Source: Treponema denticola ATCC 35405
GTDB taxonomy: Bacteria; Spirochaetota; Spirochaetia; Treponematales; Treponemataceae
Length of the DNA stretch: 64,000 bases
Reading direction: 5' to 3'
NCBI RefSeq assembly: GCF_000008185.1
Contig: NC_002967.9
Location: 620,001-684,000 of the forward strand
The notes beneath the pieces were generated by a model, which worked only from the letters and a program-made list of their open reading frames with translations, ran no database searches and was not told the origin of the DNA. Shown here in pieces: positions 32,549 to 40,748 of the stretch (the stretch's first letter is position 1; each line of letters starts with the position of its first letter). The position numbers and the translations under genes are program-made.

Positions 32549-32579
32549 ACCGGTCGTTATTCTCATTTTAAACTCCTCT

Positions 32580-32608
32580 TTTCAAAAATATAGATAATCT
32601 GATATAAT
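32580..32608 (+). promoter_or_regulatory. Promoter of the UDG-like gene, leaderless type
   Basis: TTTCAA (32580-32585), a 17-nt spacer, TATAAT (32603-32608), then nine nt to the ATG at 32618. No Shine-Dalgarno sequence is present between them. Confidence 0.45.
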
Positions 32609-32617
32609 ATCCTGCCG

Positions 32618-33433
32618 ATGGAAAAAGATAAATGGAATGCTTTTTGTAAATTTAAAAGCGAGTATAAAAACGAGTGTATGCATTACCTTGATATTTTAGG
32701 GTATAAATATAAGGAACCTTCTTTAGAAAACTGTGCCGCCCAATCTTTTAAAAAAGAGAATGCTTCATTTTTTAAGGAGGGCTTGGCCGTGCTGCAAGAA
32801 GAGGCGGCTTTAGCGGGTAAAACGCCTCCCTATCCTGTAGAAACTCCGATTGTGTATAATCACTCTTGGGATTCGATTAGTCAAGATGATGAAATTAAGC
32901 TCATCGTTATAGGCGATAATCCGGGGAAAAATGAGCAGCTTCATAAAAATCAAAAATATCTTGTGGGCCTTGCAGGAAAGATTGCAGATAACTTCTTTAA
33001 AAAAAATCCCTCGTTCGGAATCGATTTTAGAAAAAATGTTATCATTCTAAACAAAACACCCATTCATACGGCAAAGACAAAGCAGCTGGATTATATTTTA
33101 AAAAAAGATGCGGACGGTTCTTTTAAAAAATTCTATGAAGAGTCTCAAATCTTTACGGCTCAAAAAACGGCTGAGCTTCAAAAAAAACTGGGCTGCCCAA
33201 TTTGGCTTGTGGGCTACAGCGAGCTTAAGCCCCGCGGCTTATTTTATGCTTATGCAAATGAGATGAAGAATTTATATGCGGATAAAAAAGAACCGCAAAT
33301 TTATCTTTATCAGCACTTTTCGATGAATAGATTTTTGATTGACCTAAAAGATAATTATGACCAAAGTCTCAGCCTTGAAAAGAATTTATCTCTTTTAGGA
33401 ATAAAGCATCGAAATGAAATTTTAGATTTTTAA
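32618..33433 (+). CDS. Uracil-DNA-glycosylase-superfamily-like protein
   Basis: A 271-residue soluble protein. The central block KLIVIGDNPGKNEQ resembles the first catalytic motif of the uracil-DNA glycosylase superfamily (GxDPGxxE-like), followed by a KNVIILNKTPIHT strand and a late YLYQHFSMNRF segment in the place of the second motif (HPSxxN-like). This suggests a distant member of that fold rather than a standard Ung. The activity is not certain and the key His is not in the usual context. It is followed 20 nt later by the MATE gene. Confidence 0.6.
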   Translation: MEKDKWNAFCKFKSEYKNECMHYLDILGYKYKEPSLENCAAQSFKKENASFFKEGLAVLQEEAALAGKTPPYPVETPIVYNHSWDSISQDDEIKLIVIGDNPGKNEQLHKNQKYLVGLAGKIADNFFKKNPSFGIDFRKNVIILNKTPIHTAKTKQLDYILKKDADGSFKKFYEESQIFTAQKTAELQKKLGCPIWLVGYSELKPRGLFYAYANEMKNLYADKKEPQIYLYQHFSMNRFLIDLKDNYDQSLSLEKNLSLLGIKHRNEILDF

Positions 33434-33453
33434 GACGAGGAGCTTGGAAACTT

Positions 33454-34836
33454 ATGACTGTAAATTCAAAACCGGTTGTAAATTTAAAATCGGTATTTTC
33501 GGATAAATCTTTTTTAAAAAACTTATTTATAATTGCCGTGCCTATAATATTGCAAAATTTTATAAGCTCCTTTGTAAATATTTTAGACACGATAATGATA
33601 GGCCGTTTGGGCACTATTGAACTTGCTGCCGTAGGGCTGGGAAATCAATTGTTTTTTTTATTGAACTTGATTTTGTACGGCATAGGGTCGGGGGGCATGG
33701 TCTTTACTGCTCAATTTTGGGGCAAAAAAGATTTTAACGGCTTACAAAAAACTTTTGCCCTTTCTCTCATGGTTGCAGTTTTTTTCAGTGCCATCTTTAC
33801 ACTGGCCTGCACTATTTTCCCGAAAGAAATTTTATCCCTCTATTCAAAAGATGCGGCTGTAATCGAAAAGGGTGTAGACTACCTCGGCATTTCGGCATTT
33901 TGCTTTTTGCCCTTTGCGGTAAACTTTATTTTTATGATTACCCTCCGTTCTATAGAAAAGGTAAGGGTAGCGGTTGGTGCAACGCTAGTTTCACTTTTTG
34001 TAAACCTTATACTGAATGCCGTTTTGATTTTCGGTTTGTTGGGCTTCCCCGCACTCGGAGTTAAGGGGGCGGCTATTGCAACGGTGGCTTCCAGAGCCGC
34101 CGAGCTTATCATTCTTTTTTCGGTAACAAAGAAAAAGAAATATCCCATACTCGGAAAACTCAAAAATCATTTTGACTTTGATTTTAAATTTATCAGACAA
34201 TACTTTGCGATAGTTATGCCGGTTCTAATAAACGAATCTTTGTGGTCTTTAGGTATTACCTTTCATCATAAAATATTTGCAGGAATCGGTACCTTTGCCT
34301 ATGCCGCCTACAATATTACAAACACGGTTTCGATGTTGACATGGGTTATTTTTATAGGCTTCGGAAACGGAGTCAGCGTCTTAATAGGAAAAAAAATCGG
34401 AGAGAGAAATTACGATGAGGCAAAAACTTATGCGGCAAAGGTTTCAATCTTTGTGCCCTTTGTTGCCGTTTTTGTCGGTGCTATGTTAATTCCGATTTCG
34501 TACTTGACTCCTATTTTCTTTAATGTAGAAACAGTGGTTTTGCAGACCGTTATGAAGCTTTTTATAATTTTAGCCTGCTGTTATCCCTTAAAAGCGTTTA
34601 ACATGTGTATGCTTGTGGGCATAATAAGGGCGGGAGGCGATACCCGTTTCGGTATAATCTGCGATACGGCAGTTATGTGGTGTGTTTCCATTCCTCTGGC
34701 ATATTCTTTGTCGGTTTATACTTCTATTCCGGCATGGGGAATTTATATTTGTCTTTTTAGCGAAGAACCTTTTAAGGCCCTTCTGGGGCTTTGGCGTATC
34801 AAGTCAGGTAAATGGCTCCGCTCCGTTACGGATTAA
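33454..34836 (+). CDS. MATE-family efflux transporter
   Basis: A 460-residue inner-membrane transporter with twelve predicted helices in two homologous halves, of the MATE (NorM/DinF-like) type, which exchange drugs or metabolites against Na+ or H+. Typical segments are NILDTIMIGRLGTIELAAVGLGNQ in helices 1-2, AQFWGKKD after helix 2, and the matching GNGVSVLIGKKIGERNYDEA in the second half. The substrate cannot be told. It is downstream of the UDG-like gene and may share its transcript. Confidence 0.93.
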   Translation: MTVNSKPVVNLKSVFSDKSFLKNLFIIAVPIILQNFISSFVNILDTIMIGRLGTIELAAVGLGNQLFFLLNLILYGIGSGGMVFTAQFWGKKDFNGLQKTFALSLMVAVFFSAIFTLACTIFPKEILSLYSKDAAVIEKGVDYLGISAFCFLPFAVNFIFMITLRSIEKVRVAVGATLVSLFVNLILNAVLIFGLLGFPALGVKGAAIATVASRAAELIILFSVTKKKKYPILGKLKNHFDFDFKFIRQYFAIVMPVLINESLWSLGITFHHKIFAGIGTFAYAAYNITNTVSMLTWVIFIGFGNGVSVLIGKKIGERNYDEAKTYAAKVSIFVPFVAVFVGAMLIPISYLTPIFFNVETVVLQTVMKLFIILACCYPLKAFNMCMLVGIIRAGGDTRFGIICDTAVMWCVSIPLAYSLSVYTSIPAWGIYICLFSEEPFKALLGLWRIKSGKWLRSVTD

Positions 34837-34872
34837 GGGTTGGGAAATTAGGAGCTTTGTTAAAAGTTCTGT

Positions 34873-35808
34873 CTAGGCAGTTTTCCAGATTTTGCCTGAG
34901 CCGTCAGCTTTTTCGAGGGAAGGAGTACATTCTCCGTTTACAAAAGCGTAATCGTTTTGTAGAGGTTTATAGCTTTCGATTTTGTTTTGAATACTTTTAA
35001 GCATTTTCTCCCTGTCTTTTGGAAGAGTTCCTCTTACCCTAAACTCCAGATAATCGTGGAAGCCGTCATAAAAAATAGGATTGTCCTCATCACCTAAAAG
35101 CTCGAGCAATCTTTTTTCTTCTTTAAGGTTTTCCATCTCGCTTGCAGCTTCATATTTTCCCGCCTTTATATCTTTATAAAGCGGAACTTCTTTGTGGAGA
35201 AACATTGAAAAATTTATGACTCGGATTGGTTTTGTCTTATTTAAAAATTCTGCCGTTGCTTCGGCGTTTGCAATGCTTCTGCCTTTTCCGGCGATACCCG
35301 TCATAATGTGGGCTCCGAAAGAATAGCCGTGCTTTTGTATTTTAGATACGGCCCTTTCGGCCTCAGCCCTTGTGTGATCCTTATTCATAAATAAAAGAAC
35401 ATCATCTAAACCGCTTTCTACTCCTATATAAAGAGTTCTAATGCCCTGTGTATATAGGGTTTCCAATTCGGCATCGGTTTTTTTTAAAATGCCTGTGATT
35501 GTCGCGTCCATGTTTATGCAATTACAATCGGGAAAATACTTATGAATTAAATTCAATATTTTTAAAAGATGTTCCGTTTCTAAATTGAAGGCACTTCCGT
35601 CCCCTAAAAAAATTTTTGAAAGGTTCCCGTTCAAATTTTTTACGCGTATAAGCTCCTCTTCGATTTCTGAAAGAGATAAGTCTCTATATTTTATGTTGCG
35701 GAATAAATTACAAAACTTACACTTATTATATGAGCAGCCTACCATTACGGGAAGCATAAAAGAAGAACGCTCCATAGGAGGCCTGCAAATTCTACCTTCA
35801 TATTCCAT
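34873..35808 (-). CDS. Radical SAM protein
   Basis: A 311-residue radical SAM enzyme. The cluster-binding cysteines are at residues 25-33 in CSYNKCKFC, a C-x4-C-x2-C spacing that differs from the usual C-x3-C-x2-C by one residue. The fold is supported by FLGDGSAFNLE, ESGLDDVLLFMNKDHT and a GAHIMTGIAGKGRS segment as in Elp3/HemN-like oxidoreductases. Target reaction unknown. The ATG has GAGGG upstream. It lies head to head with cobJ, 70 bp away. Confidence 0.9.
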   Translation of the reverse strand: MEYEGRICRPPMERSSFMLPVMVGCSYNKCKFCNLFRNIKYRDLSLSEIEEELIRVKNLNGNLSKIFLGDGSAFNLETEHLLKILNLIHKYFPDCNCINMDATITGILKKTDAELETLYTQGIRTLYIGVESGLDDVLLFMNKDHTRAEAERAVSKIQKHGYSFGAHIMTGIAGKGRSIANAEATAEFLNKTKPIRVINFSMFLHKEVPLYKDIKAGKYEAASEMENLKEEKRLLELLGDEDNPIFYDGFHDYLEFRVRGTLPKDREKMLKSIQNKIESYKPLQNDYAFVNGECTPSLEKADGSGKIWKTA

Positions 35809-35874
35809 AAATTACCCTCTTATATATTATACATTCAAAATAGCGTACTTTCAAGATAGCAATTTTATCTCGGC

Positions 35875-35903
35875 TTGTACATAAGGGATTTTTGTTATAT
35901 AAT
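35875..35903 (+). promoter_or_regulatory. Promoter of cobJ-cobK
   Basis: TTGTAC (35875-35880), a 17-nt spacer, TATAAT (35898-35903). The expected leader is only about 13 nt and contains the GAGG ribosome site for the TTG start at 35923. Confidence 0.75.
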
Positions 35904-35922
35904 TATAAGTGAGGAAATAAAA

Positions 35923-36645
35923 TTGAGTAAACTATTTGTTGTAGGTATAGGCCCCGGCGGGACGGAATATATGTCGGCTCAGGCTGTCGAGGCCTTAAAG
36001 CAATCCGAAATAATCGTAGGTTATTCAGGCTACATTGAATATATAAAACCCTTTATCGAAGGCAAAGAAGTTTTTCAAACGGGAATGACCGGCGAAATTG
36101 AAAGATGTAAGTATGCAGTTTCAAAAGCGAAAGAAGGAAAAACCGTAAGCATTATAAGCACCGGAGATGCCGGCCTTTACGGAATGGCAGGCCCCATCTT
36201 GGAGCTTGCTCCCGATTTAAATGTCGAAATAATTCCGGGTATTTCCGCCGCCTTTGCTGCAGCTTCAAGACTGGGAGCCCCCTTAATGCACGATACGGCC
36301 CTTATCAGCCTTTCCGACAGGCTCACCGATTACGAGGTTATAAAAAAAAGAGTCGGCTTAGCGGCGGAGGGCGACTTTGTAATTGCCCTCTACAATCCCA
36401 AATCCAAAACCCGTTCAGATTATATCGAAGAAGCCGTAAATATAATCTTAAAATTCAGGGCTCCCCAAACGCCCGTAGGCATAGTAAAAAATGCCTGCCG
36501 TAATAACGAAAAAATTACCGTTACCGAGCTTCAAAAAATAAATTACGATGAAATCGATATGTTCAGCCTGATAATAATAGGCAACAGCAACACCTACATT
36601 CAAAACGGAAAAATAATCACCCCGCGAGGATATAAGATTAAATGA
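35923..36645 (+). CDS. cobJ: Precorrin-3B C17-methyltransferase
   Basis: SAM-dependent C17 methylation with ring contraction in corrin synthesis (CbiH type in the anaerobic route). The 240 residues start LSKLFVVGIGPGG and include STGDAGLYGMAGPILE, EIIPGISAAFAAASRLGAPL and the ALYNPKSKTR segment, all typical. I set the start at the TTG at 35923: GAGG lies eight nt upstream, whereas a more upstream start would fall in the promoter. The stop overlaps cobK by four bases. Confidence 0.95.
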   Translation: MSKLFVVGIGPGGTEYMSAQAVEALKQSEIIVGYSGYIEYIKPFIEGKEVFQTGMTGEIERCKYAVSKAKEGKTVSIISTGDAGLYGMAGPILELAPDLNVEIIPGISAAFAAASRLGAPLMHDTALISLSDRLTDYEVIKKRVGLAAEGDFVIALYNPKSKTRSDYIEEAVNIILKFRAPQTPVGIVKNACRNNEKITVTELQKINYDEIDMFSLIIIGNSNTYIQNGKIITPRGYKIK

Positions 36646-37400
36646 TCTGGATTATAGGCGGAACAACCGAAGCCGGAAGCCTTGCAGATTTTTTAAAAGC
36701 AAAAAATGAGCCCTATATAATGAGCGTTGCAACGGAAGAAAGCCGGGACTTTTTTAAAAATCATAAACTTAAAATCGGCAGAATGGATGCTCTTCAAATG
36801 GAACAATTTTGTATTGAAGAAAAAATAAGCCTCATTGCCGATTTAAGCCATCCTTATGCCCTAATCGTTTCTCAAAATGCAAAAAAAACCGCACAAAACT
36901 TGAACTTAAAATATTTACGCTTTACCCGAGGAACTTCACAATCTTCAACGGACTTAGAGCAAAATAATTTTTATATCTTTGAGGATATGGAAGGCCTTTG
37001 CTCATTTTTAAAAGAATTAAAATCTTCTACGGTTTTTTTTACGACGGGTTCCAAAACCGTTTCGGACTTTGAAGCCTTCCGCTCCTCGAACCGCTTTGTA
37101 TATAGAATTTTACCTACGGCAGACAGTATCGAAAAATGTAAAAATGCAGGAGTTGCGACTCAGGACATAATTGCCATGACAGGCCCCTTTTCTCAAAATT
37201 TAAATGAAGCTATGTTTAAAGAATACGGAGCCTCCTATATTGTGATGAAGGACAGCGGAGATGCCGGAGGCACAAGGGAAAAACTCGCCGCCTGTGAAGC
37301 TCTAAATATAAAAGCCTTAATTCTCGGACGCGGAAAAGAAGAGGGTATTATCGAATTTGAAGAATTTAAAAAAGAGGTTTTAAAATATGGACATGCTTAG
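36642..37400 (+). CDS. cobK: Precorrin-6A reductase
   Basis: NAD(P)H-dependent reduction of precorrin-6A or its cobalt form (CbiJ). The 252 residues have IWIIGGTTEAGSLADFL at the N terminus, DLSHPYALIVSQNA near residue 65, and the late GPFSQNLNEAMFKEYGASYI and KDSGDAGGTREK motifs of the family. It is coupled at both ends: its start overlaps the cobJ stop and its last codons overlap the start of the ABC ATPase gene by 14 bases. Confidence 0.94.
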   Translation: MIWIIGGTTEAGSLADFLKAKNEPYIMSVATEESRDFFKNHKLKIGRMDALQMEQFCIEEKISLIADLSHPYALIVSQNAKKTAQNLNLKYLRFTRGTSQSSTDLEQNNFYIFEDMEGLCSFLKELKSSTVFFTTGSKTVSDFEAFRSSNRFVYRILPTADSIEKCKNAGVATQDIIAMTGPFSQNLNEAMFKEYGASYIVMKDSGDAGGTREKLAACEALNIKALILGRGKEEGIIEFEEFKKEVLKYGHA

Positions 37401-38163
37401 GATAGAGGATTTAAGCCTTTCCTACGGCGACAAACCTGTTGTTCAAAATTTAAACCTAAAGGTAAAAAAGGGGCAGGTAGTTTCGATAATCGGGCCCAAC
37501 GCTTCGGGAAAGTCCACCATTTTAAAAAGCATCGCAGGAATTATAAAACCCGTTTCCGGGAAAATCTTTATCGAAGAAAAAGACATCTCAAAAATGGATT
37601 CCAAAAAACTCGCCCAAAAAGTTTCTATCCTTTTACAGCAAAATAAAAACCCTGACGATATGAGTATTGAAGAATTGGTCTATTTTGGCCGTTATCCCCA
37701 TAAAAAATGGTTTGAGGGCTTTGAAGCTTCCGATCAAAAGATAATAGAAGAAGCTATGAAGCTTACAAATACATTTGCTTTGAGGGACAAAACCTTGGAA
37801 ACTCTGTCCGGCGGCGAAAGACAAAGAGCTTGGATCGCTATGGCCCTTGCCCAAGAGCCTGATATCCTTTTGTTTGATGAGCCGACCACCTATTTGGATC
37901 TGGCTCATCAAATAGAATTCTTGGAGCTTGTAAACCGTCTAAACAAGGAAACGGGGGTTACGGTAGTTTTGGTTCTTCACGACTTAAATCAAGCTGCCCG
38001 TTACGGCAACTACCTTTTTGCGATGAAAGAGGGTAAAATTTTTGCCCAAGGCTGTCCCGAAGAGGTGTTGAATCCTCAAAATATTTTGAATATTTACAAC
38101 ATTGAAGCTAAAATCTTTAACGCTGCGGGCTATCCGGTTGTTATACCTGAAAGGAGATTGTAG
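37387..38163 (+). CDS. ABC transporter ATP-binding protein (BtuD/FecE type)
   Basis: The 258 residues form a complete ABC ATPase: Walker A GPNASGKST near residue 37, Q-loop SILLQQNKNPDD, signature LSGGERQRAWIAMALAQ, Walker B ILLFDEPTTYLD and the H-loop LVLHDLNQAAR. The sequence groups with the ATPases of iron-siderophore, haem and cobalamin importers. Overlap with cobK suggests a corrinoid or cobalt link. However, no permease or binding-protein gene follows, so its membrane partners must be encoded elsewhere. Confidence 0.9.
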   Translation: MDMLRIEDLSLSYGDKPVVQNLNLKVKKGQVVSIIGPNASGKSTILKSIAGIIKPVSGKIFIEEKDISKMDSKKLAQKVSILLQQNKNPDDMSIEELVYFGRYPHKKWFEGFEASDQKIIEEAMKLTNTFALRDKTLETLSGGERQRAWIAMALAQEPDILLFDEPTTYLDLAHQIEFLELVNRLNKETGVTVVLVLHDLNQAARYGNYLFAMKEGKIFAQGCPEEVLNPQNILNIYNIEAKIFNAAGYPVVIPERRL

Positions 38164-38229
38164 TGCGTTTATGTATAATTAAACTCTAGTCAACGTAAGT
38201 TGAAAAACAAATTTTCGGAGGTTAGAAAC

Positions 38230-39744
38230 ATGAAAATTAACAAAAAATTGGTAAAAACGGTATGTATGTTTTTTTTGGCATTAAGTCTTTTAAACTGCCG
38301 ATCGGAAGATAGATTTCCGATTGGACGGATGGAGGTGAACCTAAAAACTCCGGTTCAGCGGGATACTTCAAAACTGTTTTCGGACAAAGATTTTAAAACG
38401 GAATACGGATCTTCTAAGGTTGTAAGTGTAAACTTGTCGGCATTATCGGGTATTTCTGCTAAAGGTTTGACCGTAAACGGAAATACGGTAACAATAAATG
38501 AGGGAGGACAATACATCATCTCCGGATCATTAAATGATGGACAGATAATCGTCGATGCCCCCGATAATGATGAAGTACACCTCATCCTTGATAATGCGGA
38601 TATCTCGAATTCTTCTATGCCGGTAATATATGCAAAAAAAGCCGGAAAAATGCTTATTACCCTTGCAAAGGGAAGTAAAAATAAGCTTAATGTAAACGGA
38701 AAATTCGCTGATTCGGATGCCGGTAAAACAAATGCCGTAATTTTTTCGCAAACGGATTTGACCTTAAACGGAACGGGAGAGCTGAATATTGAAAGCAAGT
38801 ATGGAAGCGGAATTGTTTCAAAAAAAGATTTACGTGTAACAGGCGGCTCTTTCACCGTTTCAGCATCAAAACATGCTCTTAAGGGATGCGACAATGTAAG
38901 CATTGCAGACGGAAAATTTACTTTGACAGCCGGTAAGGATGGCATTCATAGTGAAAACGAAGAAAATGCGGAATCGGGAAATATTTATATTAAAAACGGA
39001 GAATTTACCATTAATGCTGCAAGTGAAGCTCTCGATGCAATAAACGATATAACGATCGACGGAGGCTATATCAATATTGCAAAAGCCGATGAAGGCATGG
39101 AGGCTCTTACAATCAATATAAATGGCGGAAAAATTATGGTGGTTTCATCCGATGACGGACTGAATGCTTCATACAGCGACAAAGAAGAGATTGAGGCAAA
39201 ATTGTCGGGAACTGCTTTGACTGATAATTCTTCAAAGAAGACCGAAAAAAAAGGCCCGCCCGTTTTATCTGAATCTGCTGCAAGTACTTATGTTAATATT
39301 ACGGGAGGAGAAGTAACAATAAATTCCCAAGCCGACGGGATTGACTCAAACGGCTCGGTTTATGTGTCCGGCGGAAAGGTAAATATATTGGGTCCCGTAT
39401 CGGATGGTGATGCCGCCCTTGATTATGATCTAACAGCCTTAATAAGCGGCGGCGAATTTATCGCATCGGGAAGCCGTGGTATGGTACAAGGTTTTTCCGA
39501 TAAATCGACTCAAGCTTCCTTTATCGCAAATTTTTCAAAGACCGTAAAAGGCGAAGTAATAGTAAGCGATAGTTCAGGTGCTGTTATATTAAAGACGAAT
39601 CAGGACAAAGATTTTCAGTCCATTGTTGTAAGTTCAAAAGGTTTAAAAGTAGGTGAAACTTATAAAATAACAGCCGGCGGCCAAACGCTTACCGTAAAGA
39701 TGGATTCGATCTCTGTAGGGGATAATATGCACAAAAGACGCTAA
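38230..39744 (+). CDS. Carbohydrate-binding-domain lipoprotein (Cthe_2159/DUF4353 type)
   Basis: A 504-residue secreted lipoprotein: signal MKINKKLVKTVCMFFLALSL followed by a lipobox ending in Cys (LLNC). The rest is a repetitive right-handed beta-helix with recurring ITINGG/GGKINI-like turns, matching the DUF4353 carbohydrate-binding family whose founding member Cthe_2159 binds acidic polysaccharides. Recurrent segments include GKDGIHSENEENAESGNIYI and SDDGLNASYSDKEE, rich in Asp that may bind calcium. I start it at 38230, where GGAGG lies nine nt upstream, 30 bases after an earlier in-frame TTG. Confidence 0.88.
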   Translation: MKINKKLVKTVCMFFLALSLLNCRSEDRFPIGRMEVNLKTPVQRDTSKLFSDKDFKTEYGSSKVVSVNLSALSGISAKGLTVNGNTVTINEGGQYIISGSLNDGQIIVDAPDNDEVHLILDNADISNSSMPVIYAKKAGKMLITLAKGSKNKLNVNGKFADSDAGKTNAVIFSQTDLTLNGTGELNIESKYGSGIVSKKDLRVTGGSFTVSASKHALKGCDNVSIADGKFTLTAGKDGIHSENEENAESGNIYIKNGEFTINAASEALDAINDITIDGGYINIAKADEGMEALTININGGKIMVVSSDDGLNASYSDKEEIEAKLSGTALTDNSSKKTEKKGPPVLSESAASTYVNITGGEVTINSQADGIDSNGSVYVSGGKVNILGPVSDGDAALDYDLTALISGGEFIASGSRGMVQGFSDKSTQASFIANFSKTVKGEVIVSDSSGAVILKTNQDKDFQSIVVSSKGLKVGETYKITAGGQTLTVKMDSISVGDNMHKRR

Positions 39745-39823
39745 GGTCTGGTTTCGGTCTACTTAGAAAAGCCGGATTCGCAAAATGGGTCAGTCAAAAA
39801 TAAGAAACCTTGAACTTTTTAAT

Positions 39824-39860
39824 GCCGGTTATTCTTATGCGGGAATAACCGGCGTTTTTT
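39824..39860 (+). terminator. Rho-independent terminator
   Basis: GCCGGTTATTC (39824-39834) pairs perfectly with GAATAACCGGC (39843-39853) around an eight-nt loop, followed by G and six T. It ends the beta-helix lipoprotein transcript. Confidence 0.93.
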
Positions 39861-39924
39861 ATATGTGGTAACCTCTAATACCGCAATATTTTGCAAATTT
39901 TCCACTATGATTTTATAAAACCCC

Positions 39925-39953
39925 TTGACCCTTTTTTTTTCTATTAGTATCTT
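39925..39953 (+). promoter_or_regulatory. Promoter of grpE-dnaK-dnaJ
   Basis: TTGACC (39925-39930), a 17-nt spacer containing nine T, TATCTT (39948-39953). I see no CIRCE palindrome (TTAGCACTC/GAGTGCTAA) here, so control by HrcA is not evident. Confidence 0.65.
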
Positions 39954-39984
39954 CTTATAAGATAAAGTTATAGTTGGAGTTCAA

Positions 39985-40728
39985 ATGAAGAAGAATCATG
40001 AAAAACATGCCGACAAAAAAGAGGCTGCTAAGGAGGAACTTGAAAAAGACCTTCAGCCGAAAGATGAGTCTGCGGTGAAAGATGAACAAGGAGCCGGATG
40101 CGGTTGCGAAACTTCAAAAGAAAACCCTCAAGAAGACAAAGCAGAGCAAAACAGTTCTACCGGCGGCAAGTGTGAAAAAAATGATGATGTGTTAAGTCCT
40201 GAAAAGCGGATAGAAGAGCTTGAAGCTAAATGCAGGGACTGGCAGGATCAGTATTTGCGCAAGGCTGCGGATTTTGAAAACTACCGCAAACGCATGATTA
40301 GGGAAAAGCAGGAAGCTATAGACTATGCAAACAGCAATCTGCTTTTGGATCTTGTACAGGTGCTCGATGATTTTGACAGGGCTATTGATGCAGGCAAAAC
40401 TCAAGGCGGAGAGTCCGTAAACAATGCCTTTGTTGAAGGCGTTGTGATGATAAAGAACCAGATGGTTTCTATGCTAAGCTCAAAGTACGGTCTTAGCTAT
40501 TATCCCGCAAAGGGGGAAGCCTTCGACCCCAACCTTCACGAAGCCGTTTCAATGATTCAGTCTCCCGATGTAAAAGAGGCTGTTGTAGGGGAAGAGCTTC
40601 AAAAAGGCTACAAACTAAAAGAAAGAGTGATTCGTCACTCCAAGGTAATGGTACTAATGCCTGCCGAAAAGCAGGATGAAAAAAAGGCGGAAGAAAGCGA
40701 AGCCGCCGATAAAAAAAACGAAAATTAG
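39985..40728 (+). CDS. grpE: Nucleotide-exchange factor GrpE
   Basis: Releases ADP from DnaK. The 247 residues are longer than the usual 190-200 because of an acidic, disordered N-terminal stretch (about 1-65) with an unusual GAGCGCETSKENPQ segment. The core has the coiled coil starting at EKRIEELEAKCRDWQDQYLR, the AADFENYRKRM motif and a C-terminal beta domain with EAFDPNLHEAVSM. It is the first gene of the chaperone transcript, 20 nt before dnaK. Confidence 0.96.
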   Translation: MKKNHEKHADKKEAAKEELEKDLQPKDESAVKDEQGAGCGCETSKENPQEDKAEQNSSTGGKCEKNDDVLSPEKRIEELEAKCRDWQDQYLRKAADFENYRKRMIREKQEAIDYANSNLLLDLVQVLDDFDRAIDAGKTQGGESVNNAFVEGVVMIKNQMVSMLSSKYGLSYYPAKGEAFDPNLHEAVSMIQSPDVKEAVVGEELQKGYKLKERVIRHSKVMVLMPAEKQDEKKAEESEAADKKNEN

Positions 40729-40748
40729 GTTTATAGGAGATATTGAAA

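Noticed and set aside
39861-39984. CIRCE element ahead of grpE
   Set aside because: No TTAGCACTC/GAGTGCTAA palindrome is found; only a plain promoter is visible.
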